From Anolis sagrei (Eukaryota; Chordata; Lepidosauria; Squamata; Anolidae), in contig NC_090025.1 in the NCBI RefSeq assembly GCF_037176765.1, forward strand, positions 166,582,822 to 166,646,821: DNA of 64,000 bases, written 5' to 3'. Shown piece by piece: positions 44,690 to 58,800 of this stretch. The number at the start of each line of letters is the position of its first letter. Position 1 is the first letter of the stretch. The notes under the pieces are model-generated. The model was not told the DNA's origin and searched no databases. It saw only the letters and a program-made list of their open reading frames with translations. The position numbers and the translations under genes were made by a program.

Positions 44690-44790
44690 TCCCCTCAGGG
44701 GGAAAAGAAAAGGGCCTGAGGCTGTTAGGAATTGTGGGAGCTGGAGTCCAAAACACCTGGAGGGCCCAAGTTTGCCCAAGCCTGGTTTAA
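44690..44790. repeat. Partial palindromic MITE right of the FOXRED2 promoter
   Basis: 'gggcctgaggctgttaggaattg', 'gagtccaaaacacctggagg' and 'caagtttgcccaagcctg' give the right arm of the family whose left arm lies at 44068-44155. Confidence 0.8.
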
Positions 44791-44809
44791 ACTGAAAAGG
44801 CTCCATTCC

Positions 44810-46070
44810 TTTCAGGCCTCCAGCCAGTAAAGTGAGAATAGATATTTGTCCTGAATTTAAGTTTGCAACCTTCCTGGAGAATTGTACCCAGATGGTGATG
44901 CTGGGGGACACCTGCTCCGATTCCTGGCCTTTGACCTATGAGGTCCTGCAAGGTTCTATTCTTTCCCCCATGCTTTTCAACATCTACATGAAACTGCTGG
45001 ATGAGGTCACCCACAGTTTTGGAGTTGGGTGCCATTTCTACATGGATGACACACAACTCTACAACTCTTGTCCACCTAATTCCAAGGAAGCTCCCTGGAT
45101 CCTAAACCAGTACCTGGTTGCTGTGATGGATTGGATGAGGGTCAACCAATTGAGGCTTAATTCAGACAAGACAGAGGTCCTCCTGGTCAGTCGCGAGTGT
45201 AGCTACCTATGCTTGATGGAGTTACATTCCCGCTAAGGACACAGATCTGCAGTCTGGGGGTTCTCCTGGATTCATTACTGATGCTTGAAGCTCTGGTGTC
45301 GACGGTGGTTGGGAGAGCCTTCACAGAGTCAAAACTTGTGCGCCAGCTGCAACCATATTTCGAAAAGCCTGAGTTGGCCATGGTGATACAGGCCTTAGTT
45401 ACATCCAGAATGGACTACTGTAATGCACTCTATGTGGGGCTGCCTTTGAAGATGACTTGGAAACTGCAGTTAGTGCAATAGGAAGCATACTACGCCCCTT
45501 TTAAAGCAGCTCCACTGGCTTCCAACATGTTTCCAGGCCCAATTCAAAGTTCAGGTGATTACCTATAAAGCCCTGTATGCTTGAGGTCCAACCTATCTTC
45601 AAGACTCCATCTTCTATAAACCAATGCTGGCATTGTGATCTGCTCAGGAGGCCCTTCTCTTGGTCTCACCACTGTCTCAATTACGGTTGGTGGGGATGAG
45701 AGAGGGCCTTCTCGGTGGTGACTCCCCGGCTCTGAAATACACTCCCTAAAAAAATTAGATTAGCCCCACTTTTCAAGCCTTTTGGATGGGTTTAAAAACA
45801 TGGGTCTTCAGATAGGCTTTTGGCTCTGTGTAATCTGGTCAATTCAATGATCGACCAATTGTGTTACTCCGCACTTTGTTACTGCAGATAGCCATCTTTA
45901 TTCTCGGCTTCTACTGTGTTTTAGGAAATTTTATAATTTTTACAATTTTATTGGATATACTTATGTATTGTTGTTTATATGAGGCACTTGGAGTGCTTCT
46001 GTGAGCCGCCCTGGGTCCCTTCAGGGAAATGGTGGTGGGGTATAAATAAAGATTTACATTATTAGATTTA
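44810..46070 (+). mobile_element. L2-like LINE, 5'-truncated, in FOXRED2 intron 1
   Basis: Reverse transcriptase motifs in order: 'GSILSPMLFNIYMK', 'FYMDDTQLY' (the YxDD box), 'WMRVNQLRLNSDKTE', and in another frame 'LGVLLDSLL' and 'ALVTSRMDYCNALYVGLPLK'. The change of frame near 45210-45236 shows at least one frameshift. The 3' end 'gccgccctgggtcccttc ... ataaataaagatt' is the L2-type tail. Inactive. Confidence 0.85.
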
Positions 46071-46449
46071 AATTATATATCAACTCTATCCTGCTCCAGT
46101 AGTCCCCTTTCAATATATTCCTGCAGAAAATGTACATTAACGGCAACTTGAGAAACAACTGTTCAAGTGAACTATCTGAGAGGTAAATAACAGGCATAAC
46201 AAATCCAATGGAGACAAACTTTGACTTGTGTTAGGCAAAGATTCTTTGCACATGGAGTACTCCGGAGAGTATGTTTGTTTACCTTCTTCCCCATAAGTGT
46301 TTGCAGAAGATAAATCCTTGTTCAATCTCGAAGGATTTTATTTCAGTTGAACCTTGAAACAGAGATGACCCTGCATTGTCCAATAGAATTTGGAGTTCTG
46401 GTTGATTTTTTTCTCCTTCCTTTCTCTTAAAAGTGCCTTCACTTCATAG
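46071..46449. other. End of FOXRED2 intron 1
   Basis: No repeat recognised. A pyrimidine-rich tract precedes the acceptor 'cttcatag' that ends at 46449. Confidence 0.5.
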
Positions 46450-46457
46450 CCACCAAT

Positions 46458-49400
46458 ATGCTGCCATCTGCCTCCATGGATGTTCAGGTACATCTGCTAA
46501 TCCTTGCTCTGTCTGTGGCTTCTTCCTGCTGCCATGACTTTCTGTACCATGACTATTGCATTATTGGTGCTGGCCCCTCAGGACTTCAAATGGCTTATTT
46601 CCTCCAGCACGCAAAGCACTATTATGTGGTCTTTGAACGCGAACTGGCGCCAGGACATTTCTTTACTTTGTATCCGCGCCATCGCAAGCTAATTAGCATC
46701 AACAAACTGTACACTGGCAAATCCAACAGGGAATTCAACCTTCGCCATGACTGGAATTCACTACTCAGTCATGACAGCCGACTACTCTTCCGACACTATT
46801 CTCAGGACTTTTTCCCTCATGCGGATGCCATGGTGCATTACCTCGCTGATTTTGCTTCCATGCTAGACCTCCAGGTACAATATAACATGTCTATCACTCA
46901 TGTGACGCTGGAAAAAGACACCAAGGCATGGAATGATCATTATTTCATCCTCACTGATCAGAATGCTCAGCTGTATAAATGCAGGTAAGTAAGGGGGGGG
47001 GGGGGGCACCTATTTTGTTAGAAGGGATGTGAAATGTCACAGTTCCCTTTGGCTCACGTGAAACAGTGATTTCCAACAAATACAGATTTTGTTGGTTGTA
47101 GTCCTAGTATGTTTGTTTCTCCTACATATTTACATAACAAGAATAAAACCAATTTGAAGTACTGCATGACTTTAAAGTGAGGCTCTGAGAGACACAGAAG
47201 ATCTAACTGTTTGAGGAGTAGCATTTTTGTAAAGTTTTGAATTACCTTCATCATCTGCAGGTATAACATGACAGAGACAAAGATTTGAGGCCAGATTTCT
47301 GCTTGCTATGTTAGTGTCTGTAAGGAATTAAAAAAATTAATGAAATGGTGCCCCTGTCTTACCTTCAGTGTGAAATGGTATAGTCAAGGAACATAATAGT
47401 AGTTTTAGTTTAAAGATGCTCTTCTTATGTTTTTATCCCACGTGCAGGGTCTGCCCTTCCTATTTATCAGTGTGGAGTTGTCTACTTACTACCTCATTAC
47501 ACTAGAGAATGAATCCACTTTAAATCTAGTTGCTCCCTTCTGCAGAATTCTGGGGTTTGTAGTTTAGGGAGGAGCCTTTAACAGCCTCACTAAATTACAA
47601 ACCCCAGAATTCTGCAGGAGGCAGAAACCGGATTTGAAGTGGATTCATTCTCTAGTGTGGTGAGGTAATAAATAGACAACTAATTGTCACTGCACACTGA
47701 GACAACCTATCCAGAGTTAACTGCAAACCTGCTTCCTTGTGGTTCTTCCTTGAAAATTAATCTCTGATCTTCATTAATATCACCTGTATTAGTATTGTAT
47801 TGGGAGGAGATTTTTCAGTTTGTGCTTGATTAGTTTCCAATTCCAGAATGCCACATTGCATATTTGGCAAACCTTGGATCAGCGTATCATGATCCTGAGG
47901 AGTTTTGGAAAGAGCTGTAGAAACTGATTTTGTACATATTGATCAAGTCTTACATTGTACTCTTTTTTTCAGCGTTCTTCTGGTGGCCACAGGAACATGG
48001 ATCCCTCATGAAGTCAACTTCCCCGGTTCGGAATACGTTGAGGGCTATGAGTCTATGTCCACTGACCCAAAAGATTTTATTGGCCAGTCTGTTTTGATTT
48101 TGGGCCGGGGGAACTCTGCCTTTGAGACGGCAGATAATATTTTAGGTGTCACCAATTTCATACACATGGTCAGCCGCTCCAGAGTTCGCCTTTCTTGGGC
48201 TACTCATTATGTTGGAGATCTGAGGTAAGAGTCTGAGCTAGTTGAGTATTAAAGATACCGAAAGCTGTAGCCAAATAAATATGTACTTCCTTTAAGTTGT
48301 CCTTCGCATAGCACTTTCCAGGATTTCCCCCATCATTGGACAGAATGGGGTGGCCCTTTCAACTCCTGTCTTGAGCTGTTCTATTGTATTGGAGAATAGA
48401 GCAATATATGCCATAAAACCTTCCTAAGTCTCTTAAATTGACCTCTTCTTTCAATCTGATGCTGCTTTTTTCCTTTCTGGCAAAAATAATGTGTCCATCC
48501 AATCAATGTTCTTTAGATGGAAATTGGGAACCTTCTCCTCAGGCAACAATCTAGGATAACACAACTTGCAACCTGCCAAGTCAAGCAAACCCTGTAAGAC
48601 ATGGAGTGTGGCTTACAACGTGCTTGACATCCACTCTTTGATCATTCTAAGTAGGCATTAAAATGTGAGGGGTGGATGGAGGTTTTGGCCCCTTCTACAC
48701 TGTCACATAATCCACATAATCAAAACTGATAATCCACATTATCTGATTTGAACTGGTTCTATGAGTTTACACAACAATATAATCCAGTTCAAAGCAGATA
48801 ATCTGGATTTTATATGGCACTGTAGAAGGGGCCTTTGACCTCTCTGTCACTGGCGAGAAACTACTCAATGTGGAGCTCATTTAGGGATGTTCGTCCTCCT
48901 TTTCAACTAGAGCAAGTAAAAAAAGTAAAAATAATATGACTATGATCATTATAGACAGGAAAGCCTAGAGAAGACAATTATGCTGGGGAAAGTGGAAGGC
49001 AAAAGGAAGAGGGGCCGACCAAGGGCAAGATGGATGGATGGCATCCTTGAAGTGACTGGACTGACCTTGAAGGAGCTAGGGGTGGTGACGGCCGACAGGG
49101 AGCTCTGGTGTGGGCTGGTCCATGAGGTCACGAAGAGTCGGAGACAACTGACCGAATGAACAACAACAAATGAGCATTATGGAGTGTACAGTATTAATTC
49201 CAGATTGTGGGTTTTTGATGTGGCTGGAAATATTTTATGCAGTAAAGGGTTGTTTTTTTACTGGATACTAAGAAGATAGAAAATGTTGAAAGACATCTGA
49301 CTTATTTAGAGGTTTTTATATTGGCATTGTGCTCCTTCATGATTTATGCCTAGCTGCTCTTCAGTGCATCTTTTGCCAAATACTGCTTCTTGAGAGTTGT

Positions 49401-52400
49401 GAAATAGGAGTCAAGTTTTGTCATCTTAGCCCCCTTTCCAAGCATGGAGCTAAGTTTCTGATGCCTTCTTGTGTACTCATTGGCTATTTTCGTTGCATCA
49501 GCAGTAGTTTTTCATAGTTCAAACCATCTATAAACAACTTGAGACCACATTTCTATCCCACAACATTGAAACCAGTACTTAGAAGAAAAGTTCTTTTTTT
49601 TGGACAACAACTTCTAGTGTCCCCAGAATTGGGAGGTCAAATTGAGTACATTTTCCGAGATCTAAACAGAAGTTCCACTGCTGAAGCCGTTCAGCAGTGG
49701 AACTCTCTGTTCCGGAGTGTGGTGGAGGCTCCTTCTTTGGAAGCTTTTAAACAGAGGCTGGATGGCCATCTGTCAGGGGTGATTTGAATGCAATATTCCT
49801 GCTTCTTGGCAGGGGGTTGGACTGGATGGCCCATGAGGTCTCTTCCAACTCTTTGATTCTATGATTCTATATATCAATAATATTGTCAACTATGTAGTCA
49901 GACACTGATATTTCTACTAATACCCATGTGCCTTCTGTGTATGTGTCTCTTACATTCTCGCCTCTTCCTTCTTTAGAGCAGTTAACAATGGCCTCCTAGA
50001 TACATACCAGTTGAAGTCTCTAGATGGGCTCCTGGAAGGTGACTTAGAAGACCTGGTCCTCATCAAGGATGAAAATGGGAAGCTGAAAATCACCCTCCGG
50101 TTCTACCTGGAAAACAGCAATAGAAGTGAAGGAGAGCCAGTCCTCTTCCCACAGGACAAGCTGGACAACTTTGCTGCTCGAGCACCTTATGACCGTGCAA
50201 TTCGCTGCTTGGGTTGGAAGTTTGATTTCTCAATATTCAACAAGTAAGACAAGACTCAACTTCCCTATCTATAGAGAGACTGAATACATGTGTGCATGTA
50301 TGTGTGTGTGTGAGAGAGAGTATGCAGCATGACTGAAAACCTCTCAACCCAAAGAATGAAATTTATGCAACACCAGATGCCTCAATTTGTACTATATATT
50401 TTATGTATTTGTATTATATATATTTAAACTGCTGCAATGCTGAATAACATATTAACCACTGTATGTGGATTTGAGTCGTCTGAACTTTGTCTCAACATTT
50501 TCAGACTTTCCTTCAACCTATATCTGGCAGGATTCAGATATAATAGTAGGATGTTTGCTTAATTTGATAGGTTAGATCCTAAGAGCTGTATCTGATATTT
50601 CTTGAGGTTGTACATGTATGTATGCATTCCCCACAAACCGACATACCATTCTCAATGTAGAAGAAGAGGGAGAGTTAAACCTTTCCAAATCTTCCTTGTC
50701 CCTCAACTGTATTGCTTCTAGTGGCAGGAAAATAGCCTATCTCAGAAGCAGGTATATGACTTTTGCATTGGTCCTTCTCCATCTCGATATGCACCGTGAT
50801 GTGAATCACATAATTCTGCATTTTGTTTTCATATGGGAGACTAACATTTGTGGGTTTCCTTGGTGTCATTACCTGTCCCTTTTCTTGGGGTGCCTAAACT
50901 ATATTTCTAAATGTCCGATCAAAATTTCAGTTTCTTCAATGCTAGAAATTTGGGGACTGAAGAAAAAAATCATGTGGGGATGTTCTTATTCGGAAGGGCA
51001 ATGTCTCTTGATCATATCTATGACAAAACAAAAAACACTTCCATATAAAAGTCTGTCTGGGATAAGTCTCCTTACCCAGGCTTTTGAGACCTTTTCCAGC
51101 CCTTTTAACTGGCGATACTGGGAATGACATAAAGTAAGGACCATCTGCATACAAAGCCCATACATTGTTTCTGGCCTAAAGTCCCATTCCTAGAACCAGC
51201 TTCTCATCACTCTTCCATTCTAATTATCTGGCCGGACTCCTGTCTCATCTCTGACTTGCTTTGTTTCCCCTTTCCATCCATCTAGGTCTGTTAGACTCAT
51301 GCGAGGCAAAGACAACAAAAAGAAATATCCTTTGATCAAGCCTAGTTATGAAGCCAAAGCCACTCGAGGTCTCTTTGTTCTGGGCACTGCAAGCCATTCG
51401 GTTGACTTCAGGAAATCAGCTGGTGGCTTTATTCATGGATTTCGATATACAGGTGAGTTTGCCTCCTCACTGGATCGTCACCTTGTCATGGTGAGGGGCT
51501 TGTGTGTTTCAGTGAACCTGTGAGCAAAGTTGTCAGGAATCACATACTCCCAGCAGGGTCTCCATGGTGGCAAGGTATTTCAGAAAACATCCTCCCTGAA
51601 CCCCAGAACAGCTTCCTCACCTCCAGAGGAACAGTGGCTATGATCTTCACTGCACAACAGCTCCAATAAAAATACAGAGAACCAAAACAACCTTTGTACA
51701 TGGCATTCATTGACCTTTCAAAGGCCTTTGACAGAGTGAATTGTAATGTTCTCTGGACCATCCTCTTGAAAAACAGATTCCCATATAAATTTGTGAACAT
51801 TTCATGGTTCCTCCATGATGACATGATGACAACAATCTTGGAAAGAAATGGCTCCCAAAGTGACCCATTGAAGGTGGAATCAGGGGTGAAACAGGGATCC
51901 ATTATTGCCCCAACCTTATTTTCCATCTGCGTAGCTATGATTCTACACCTTGTTGACAAGACGCTTCCCACTGATATCAGTTATTGGACAGATGAGCAAG
52001 CTCTTTAGCCTCAGCAGGCTGAAAGCCAAAAGTAAGGACACATCGGTTTCTGTTATAGAAATCCAATATGCTAATGATAATGTAGTCTGTGCTCAATCCA
52101 CTTTAAACACCTTTGCAGAAGCATATGAAAAGCTTGGCCTCTCATTGAACATTAAGAAAACCAAAGTGCTCTACCAGCTGACACCAACCAATCCCTCTAC
52201 AATGCCAGCAATCAAGTTTAATGATGTAACACTAGAAAATGTTCACAATTTCTGTTACCTAAGCAGTCATCTCTCCCCAAAAGTTGACATATATGCAGAA
52301 ATATTACACCATCTGAGCTCTGAGAACACATTTTTTTCACATGGAGCAGATAGTGTTTGAAGATCAGGACATTCGTATGGATATCAAGATGCTTGTTTAT

Positions 52401-55400
52401 ACAGTCATTGTCCTCCTAACTCTGTTTGTAGATGATGTCTGTGAAACATGGATCATCTACAAATATCAGTCTTGACTTCTGGAAAGATTCAATCAGTGTT
52501 GCCTCCAAAGAATCCTGCACATCTCTTGGTATGACAGGTGACAAACATTGGTGTTTTGGAGGAAGCAAAGACCACCAGCACTGAAGCAATGATCCTTTGC
52601 CATCATCTTGATTAATTTTCCCAGAACTGGTGAAAGGATTTTGCTTTTGGCCTTGTGCTCTAGGGAATTCTGGGATTTTATTACAAAGACAGTACATATC
52701 CCAAGTTCGGACTTATCTTCTACCAGGTACCTGCTCAGCAGGCCCGTAGCCAGGATTTTGTTGTTGTTGTTTTTTTTTGGGGGGGGGGGGCTGAGTTTGG
52801 TTCGGGGGGGGGCTGAGTCTGAGTGAAAGAGGGTCTACCCTAGCAAACCTTTTGTATCGTTACCCCAATACCCCCATGCATATGGGATATATTGAGCATG
52901 GTGATCATATCATGATATGAATAAGCTGTAAACACAGTCTTTCAGGGGGAGTATAACCCCCTGCAGAACTGATTGACACATCTGCACACTCAGATTAGGA
53001 TCCTTGATGGCAAGCACGTATGTTTTGTCTGGATTATGTACCAGTAAGGCCTTCTCGTGGACCACCATGGCCTTGGGGGGCTTCATCCCCCCCCCTGCTA
53101 CATGCCTGCTGCTCAGTGTGAAACCATTAACAGATGCTTTTGTGTGGCTTGACTGTAGTGTCTGCACTCTCTTGTGATGGCTTTTCAGCAGCCTTGCTGT
53201 GAGAGGCTCACTTCTTAATTGCTTCCACTTACTAAGTCTCTCTTTCCTTCCCATCTTATGCAGCTCGTGTAGTTCATCGCTTATTAGAGGCCCGTCACCA
53301 TAAAACATCTTGGCCTTCCACTGTCTATCCCATTGCTCAGCTAACAAATGCCATTGTGAAGCGACTAAACGAGGCATCTGGACTTTACCAGATGTTCAGT
53401 GTGCTGGCAGATGTCATCCTGTTAAAAGAGTGAGTCATATATTCCTTCCTCTTCTCCTTTGAAGACACTGAGCTCCTCCAGATGGGACAAATTGGGAGGT
53501 TACCGTATGTTATTTGTTGTTGCAATCTTTATGGGATTTAAACAAAAATACATCCAAACAACATCCTTAGTCTTCAAGATTATTTTCTGGCAATTCTCAA
53601 CTTCACCTTCAGTATTTTATTCCCAACCTTAAATGGGGTTCCTTTTAATTTTAACAAGAGTCATAACAAAAACTTATCTTTCTTATTTCCTTTCCTTGTT
53701 AAAATAATGTTTCTTTAGAGATAAAATATTGTGGTCCATGAGAACATCAGAGAAAATGCACTATAATTCTAAGGGGAAAATAACATTCAGGAAAGAGAAA
53801 ACTTTCCCTTTACATTAACTCAGCAAACTATTTTCTTGGTTTAAAAATATTTGGAAGAGACCTAAAATGGCCACAAATACATTCTTCTTCCACCTGCAAA
53901 TGTAATATACTGTAGATATCAACTGGCAGAACCTGGCAAATCCCAAGTTTCAACCCAATTCTAATACTTATGAAATAGAATTATGGCATTTTAGACCTTA
54001 TGCTACCCAGGCTATGGTGTTGGAAGAAAGTTCTGCTGAGAATGATGCTTGATAAGTGAGATAGCAGTAGGAAAAGTGGAAGACCACCTGATCAGGGCTG
54101 TTGATAACAAGGTAAAAGATATCTCAGGCCACAGCTTTCAGCACTCAGCCCTAAACAGCAGCCAGTACCATGTTTGAACCATCAGCTTAATGTGGGGAGG
54201 GATGCAACCACACCTGAAATTTCCCATTCAGAAGGTTGGTTTCCTCTTGACATTAATTCTAGTCGTCTGACTTTGAGGGGTGGTGCTTATCTCCATTTCG
54301 AAGCCAAAGCTGGCATTGTCCGTAGACACCTCCAAGGTCATGTGGCTGGCATGACTGCATGGAGCGCCATTACTTTCCTGCCAGAGCAGTACCTATTGAT
54401 CTCGCATTTGCATGTTTTTGAACTTCTAGGGTGGCAGAAGCTAGGGCCAACAGCGGGAGCTCACCCCGCTTCCCAGATTTAAACTGCCAGCCTTTCGGTC
54501 AGCAAGTTCAGCAGCTCAGCGATTTAACCCATTGCACCACTGGGGGCTCCAAACTAGTCTGTTAAAATACCAAACACCACCATCCCCACTCCTTTTTTAA
54601 TCTAGTATTAAGTTTTACTCCTTCTGCTTGTTTTAAGAAATGCCACAGAATTTGAATACCTGGAAGAATACCCAGTTGGGGTCCTGCAAGACCTGGAATC
54701 GCACACAGGAAGAAAGGTTCAGAATGGACTTTTTGTCGTCATGATGGATTATGGGAAGAACTTCTCTGGGCCAGACAAGGATGTCTTCTATTACAATCGT
54801 GCCGTGGGGGAACCACAGCACGCCTGGCAGTCCAATTTCTTGCATCCTGTCATTTATTACTATAAGCGCCTTCCCACTGGTAAGTGAGGGGGTTTCTTTG
54901 TTCCTATCCACATCCATTATTTATTAGTTTGTGGTACTTAGCTACAGTAAGACTTCTGTATCTGTGGGACATGGTCTGTGGGACAATGTTATTGTTTTAA
55001 ATAGAACAAACAATGGATATTCAGAAGGGAAGGGATAGCTTGCAGAGGAGATTCTAAAACCTGAGATAAATTAAGAATTTAAGTAAAAGAAGCTGCTAAA
55101 ACATTTATTTGGAGACTTTTTAGGCTTTATTTGCAGTCCAGAGCCAGTGAAGAACTGATAAAACCATCAAAATTAGCCTCATGTGGTCAAAGTTAGCTTT
55201 TATCCTCAACTTGAGTCATAGCAAAATTGAAAATTTTGGTCCCAAAACCAGCCCTTGACTTAGTATGTACAGTATATAGAATATCCTCAATCTTTTACCC
55301 TTCATTTCATGGTACCAGGGGATTTACAAAAAAAGTAATAAAAACATGCTAAGATTAACAATCCAGAAAAGCCATGAATATATGAGACATATCTTTCAAA

Positions 55401-55827
55401 AGTTACTTTCTTGGCTCACAACTCCAAGAGTCTCTGCACTATCATGATGCAAGATTTGGTCCAATGACCATGTAAACTTTATTGTAATTCTTGGGCTTGG
55501 CTTCATGTTAGCCACCTGAGTCCCTTTGGGGAGATGGTGGCGGGGTATAAATAAAGTTATTATTATTGTTGTTGTTGTTATCATCATCATCATCATTATT
55601 ATTCTCATGTAACCCCAACCTGTCAAAAAATTCCATTTTACTTTATGTTCATTGCTGCTGCCTCCTAGGCCAATGCTGCAATCACTATACTGTCTTGACT
55701 CTTGAAGGCAGCTTCAAAGATATTAAAAGAAATGCAGATTAAAATATATACAAGAACATTAGTTAAGAATATATGCTATTTCAAAACATATTTAAATAAT
55801 CTACAAAATTAAAATCAGTTACAATCC

Positions 55828-55866
<39 letters not shown>

Positions 55867-58800
55867 CATCACACAATCCTAGGCACTTGGGAAGTGTTCA
55901 ACTTGTGATTTTGTCATACAAAATCCAGCATATATATCTTGTTTGCTGTGACATACTGTGTTTTTGTGTCAATAATAATAATAATAATATAAATTTTATT
56001 TCTACCCCGCCACTATCTCTCTGAAGGGACTTGGGGCAGCTAACAAAAAACAGCGAAGTGCTGCATATAAACAATACATAGATCTAAAATGATAGAACAA
56101 GATAAAATCAACATGACCATACAGAATTAGAGCCCCTTGCAGTCAGCTCTAAAAATCCTGCTGGAATAAAATGTTTTTACTTGCTGGCAGAAGGACAGCA
56201 AGGAGGGAGCCTTTCTATGTCTCTCAGTCTAATTACAAAAACCCTCTGCCAGCATGCCAGCAAGCAGTTCAAACATCTGGCAAGAGCAATCTGTCCTGCT
56301 CCTTCTCCGCTGAGAGGGAGGAAGATATACTTGTATATTAACCATTTCAGAAGGGATATGTGTGTGTGTGTATGAACATTTGATTGAAATTTTGTGCTAA
56401 TCTTGGAAATGAGAACTAGTAAGCTAAAACAGATGTTGACAAAAATATAAACCTGTTTGTGTACACAGTGATAGCCATGCTTCTTCATATCCTAAGGGCA
56501 TAGCTTTGGCAAGTTACTTTTCCAGACTACAACTCCCAGAAGCCCCCAGCCACCAAGGCCAATATAAAGTAGATGTGTACCGTTATAACAATTTTTGTTC
56601 ATGCTTCTTTCAATCCCAAGAGCATAGCCTGAAAGGGTATCGTTTAGAATATAACCCAGCAAATATCCCAGCAGGAATGGACAGAGAAATTCTGAAAGTT
56701 AAAGCCCAAAAAATAATAACTTTCCTTGTATTTTGCCCTTAGAATGGGGCAAATAAATGCTGGAAAGCAAATAAATAAAACATTCTTCTCAGAAGAGTTA
56801 CATGCTCTGATTTTGAAAGTATCAAGAGGAAAGCTGATAATGAAGCCTATTGGAATTAAAAAGAGTTCTTGAATAATGACAGCATTGATCTTTAATTTCA
56901 AGACAAATTTGGATCCTTTAAGGTGGCAAAATAAAAATGCTTCTTGTTTTGGAACTCTTTGGTTTTTGTATGGTACCTCTAATCCACTGCTAATGGTGTG
57001 CTGTCTCAATGACTTCATATAATACGTGTAGGTCCTCTGTAAATTCTCTAACCTAAAAGAAGCACTGCTTGAATATCAAGCAAAAAGTGGGCACTAGAAA
57101 CAATATCATATGAAAGCTGACTGGCACAACCTGGGGATCACAACCAGACACAGTAAAGACATCTGCCCTTGCGCTTTGCTACTCTGCTGCTGAGTACGCA
57201 TGTCCAATCTGGAACACATCTCACCAAGCTAAAACAGTGGATGTAGCTCTTAGTGAGACATGCCATATTATTACAGGATGTCTGCGTCCTACACCACTGG
57301 AGAAATTACACTGTTTAGCCAGTATTGCACCACCTGACATCCGACGGAAAGTAGCAGCCAATAATGAAAGGACCAAGGCAGTGACATCTCTGATCCACCC
57401 CCTGTTCAGATATCAGCCAGCAAGACAGTGCCTGAAATCAAGAAACAGTTTTCTAAGATCTACAGATACTCACAGGAACACCTCAGCAAGCGAGAGTCCA
57501 AAAGTGGCAGGCTAAAACCCGGAACCTCAACCCATGGCTGATACCAAATGAGAGACTTCCTCCTGGCCATACAGAAAACTGGGTGATTTGGAAGGTGCTG
57601 AACAGATTGCACTCTGGCACCACAAACTGCAGAACCAACCTTAATCAATGAGAAGGAAGACTATAAAGAGGACAGAGAAAAAAAGGAAGACAACAATAAT
57701 CAGAGCAAATCGGAAGGAAAAGACTATAGAGAAGAAGGACAAAGAAAAGGAGGTGCACAAGGAGGTGAGACAGAAAAGGAAAAGGAAGAAGGCAAGGACG
57801 GAAAGGAGTTAGAAGAGGAGGAGGAGGAAGGAGAAGGAGAAGAAGGAGAGGAAGACACAACAGAACAAAAAAGACAAGAACAAGAAAGACAAGGATGAAT
57901 GAGTTAAGAATATACTCAAACAACATTAATGGGATTAATGCGCCGGGAAAAAGAAATAAAATCTTTAATAGACTGAGAAAGAAAAAGTTTCATGTCGTGG
58001 CTTTACAAGAAACACATATTAAAAAAGACCACATAAAACATTTAGAAAATAAAGGATTAGGAAAAGCATTTATAGCTGCCGCTCAAGAAAAGAAAAGGGG
58101 GGTGGTTACATATATAGACACAAATATCCCAGCGGAACTTGCTTTTACGGATGAAGAGGGCAGAATGATAGGAGTCATCATCAAAATCAGAAACCAAAAG
58201 ATATTAATCTGTAATATTTATGCTCCCAATGATTCGAAAACAAAATTTACAGAAAACCTTAAGAGAAATATAGAGGACCAATCCTATGACCAATTAGTAC
58301 TATTAGGGGACTTTAATGGGGTAATTGACAGAGATTTAGACAGAAGCAAACAAAATTATGCTACAAAAAAAAGTAAAGACAAAGGTAACCTTCCAAAGAC
58401 AATGATAAGGCTACTAGAAAAATTAAATTTAAAGGATGTATGGAGAATTAAGAATGGGGACAAAAAGGACTATACATACTATTCGGCCAGATTCCAAAAT
58501 TTGTCAAGAATTGATTTGGTATGGGTATCATCACAAATTTTAGGGAAAGTGACGAACATACAAATCAAACCCAGATTAGACTCGGATCATTGTCCCATAG
58601 AATTAAAAATAAAATGGACAGAAAAAATAAGGAGATGGAGACTCGATGAGAATCTAATAAAAAAAGAAGATATAGAGAAAAACAGAAAGATACTAAAAGA
58701 GTATTTTGAATTAAATGACAATGGGGAAACAAATATAATAATGCTATGGGAAGCAAGTAAGGCAGTGATCAGGGGGAACTTTATACAACAAAAAGCAATA

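Noticed and set aside
44306-44719. Open frames on both strands in the FOXRED2 CpG block
   Set aside because: Explained by GC-rich sequence; no domain, and the region fits a promoter and first exon.
50618-51127. 169-codon open frame in a FOXRED2 intron
   Set aside because: No motif, no splice logic with neighbours and no family resemblance.
52910-53377. 155-codon minus-strand frame
   Set aside because: Antisense of a FOXRED2 exon joined to a hAT element; a shadow.
57645-57926. Hydrophobic Leu/Pro-rich minus-strand frame
   Set aside because: Antisense of the purine-rich L1 ORF1 tail.
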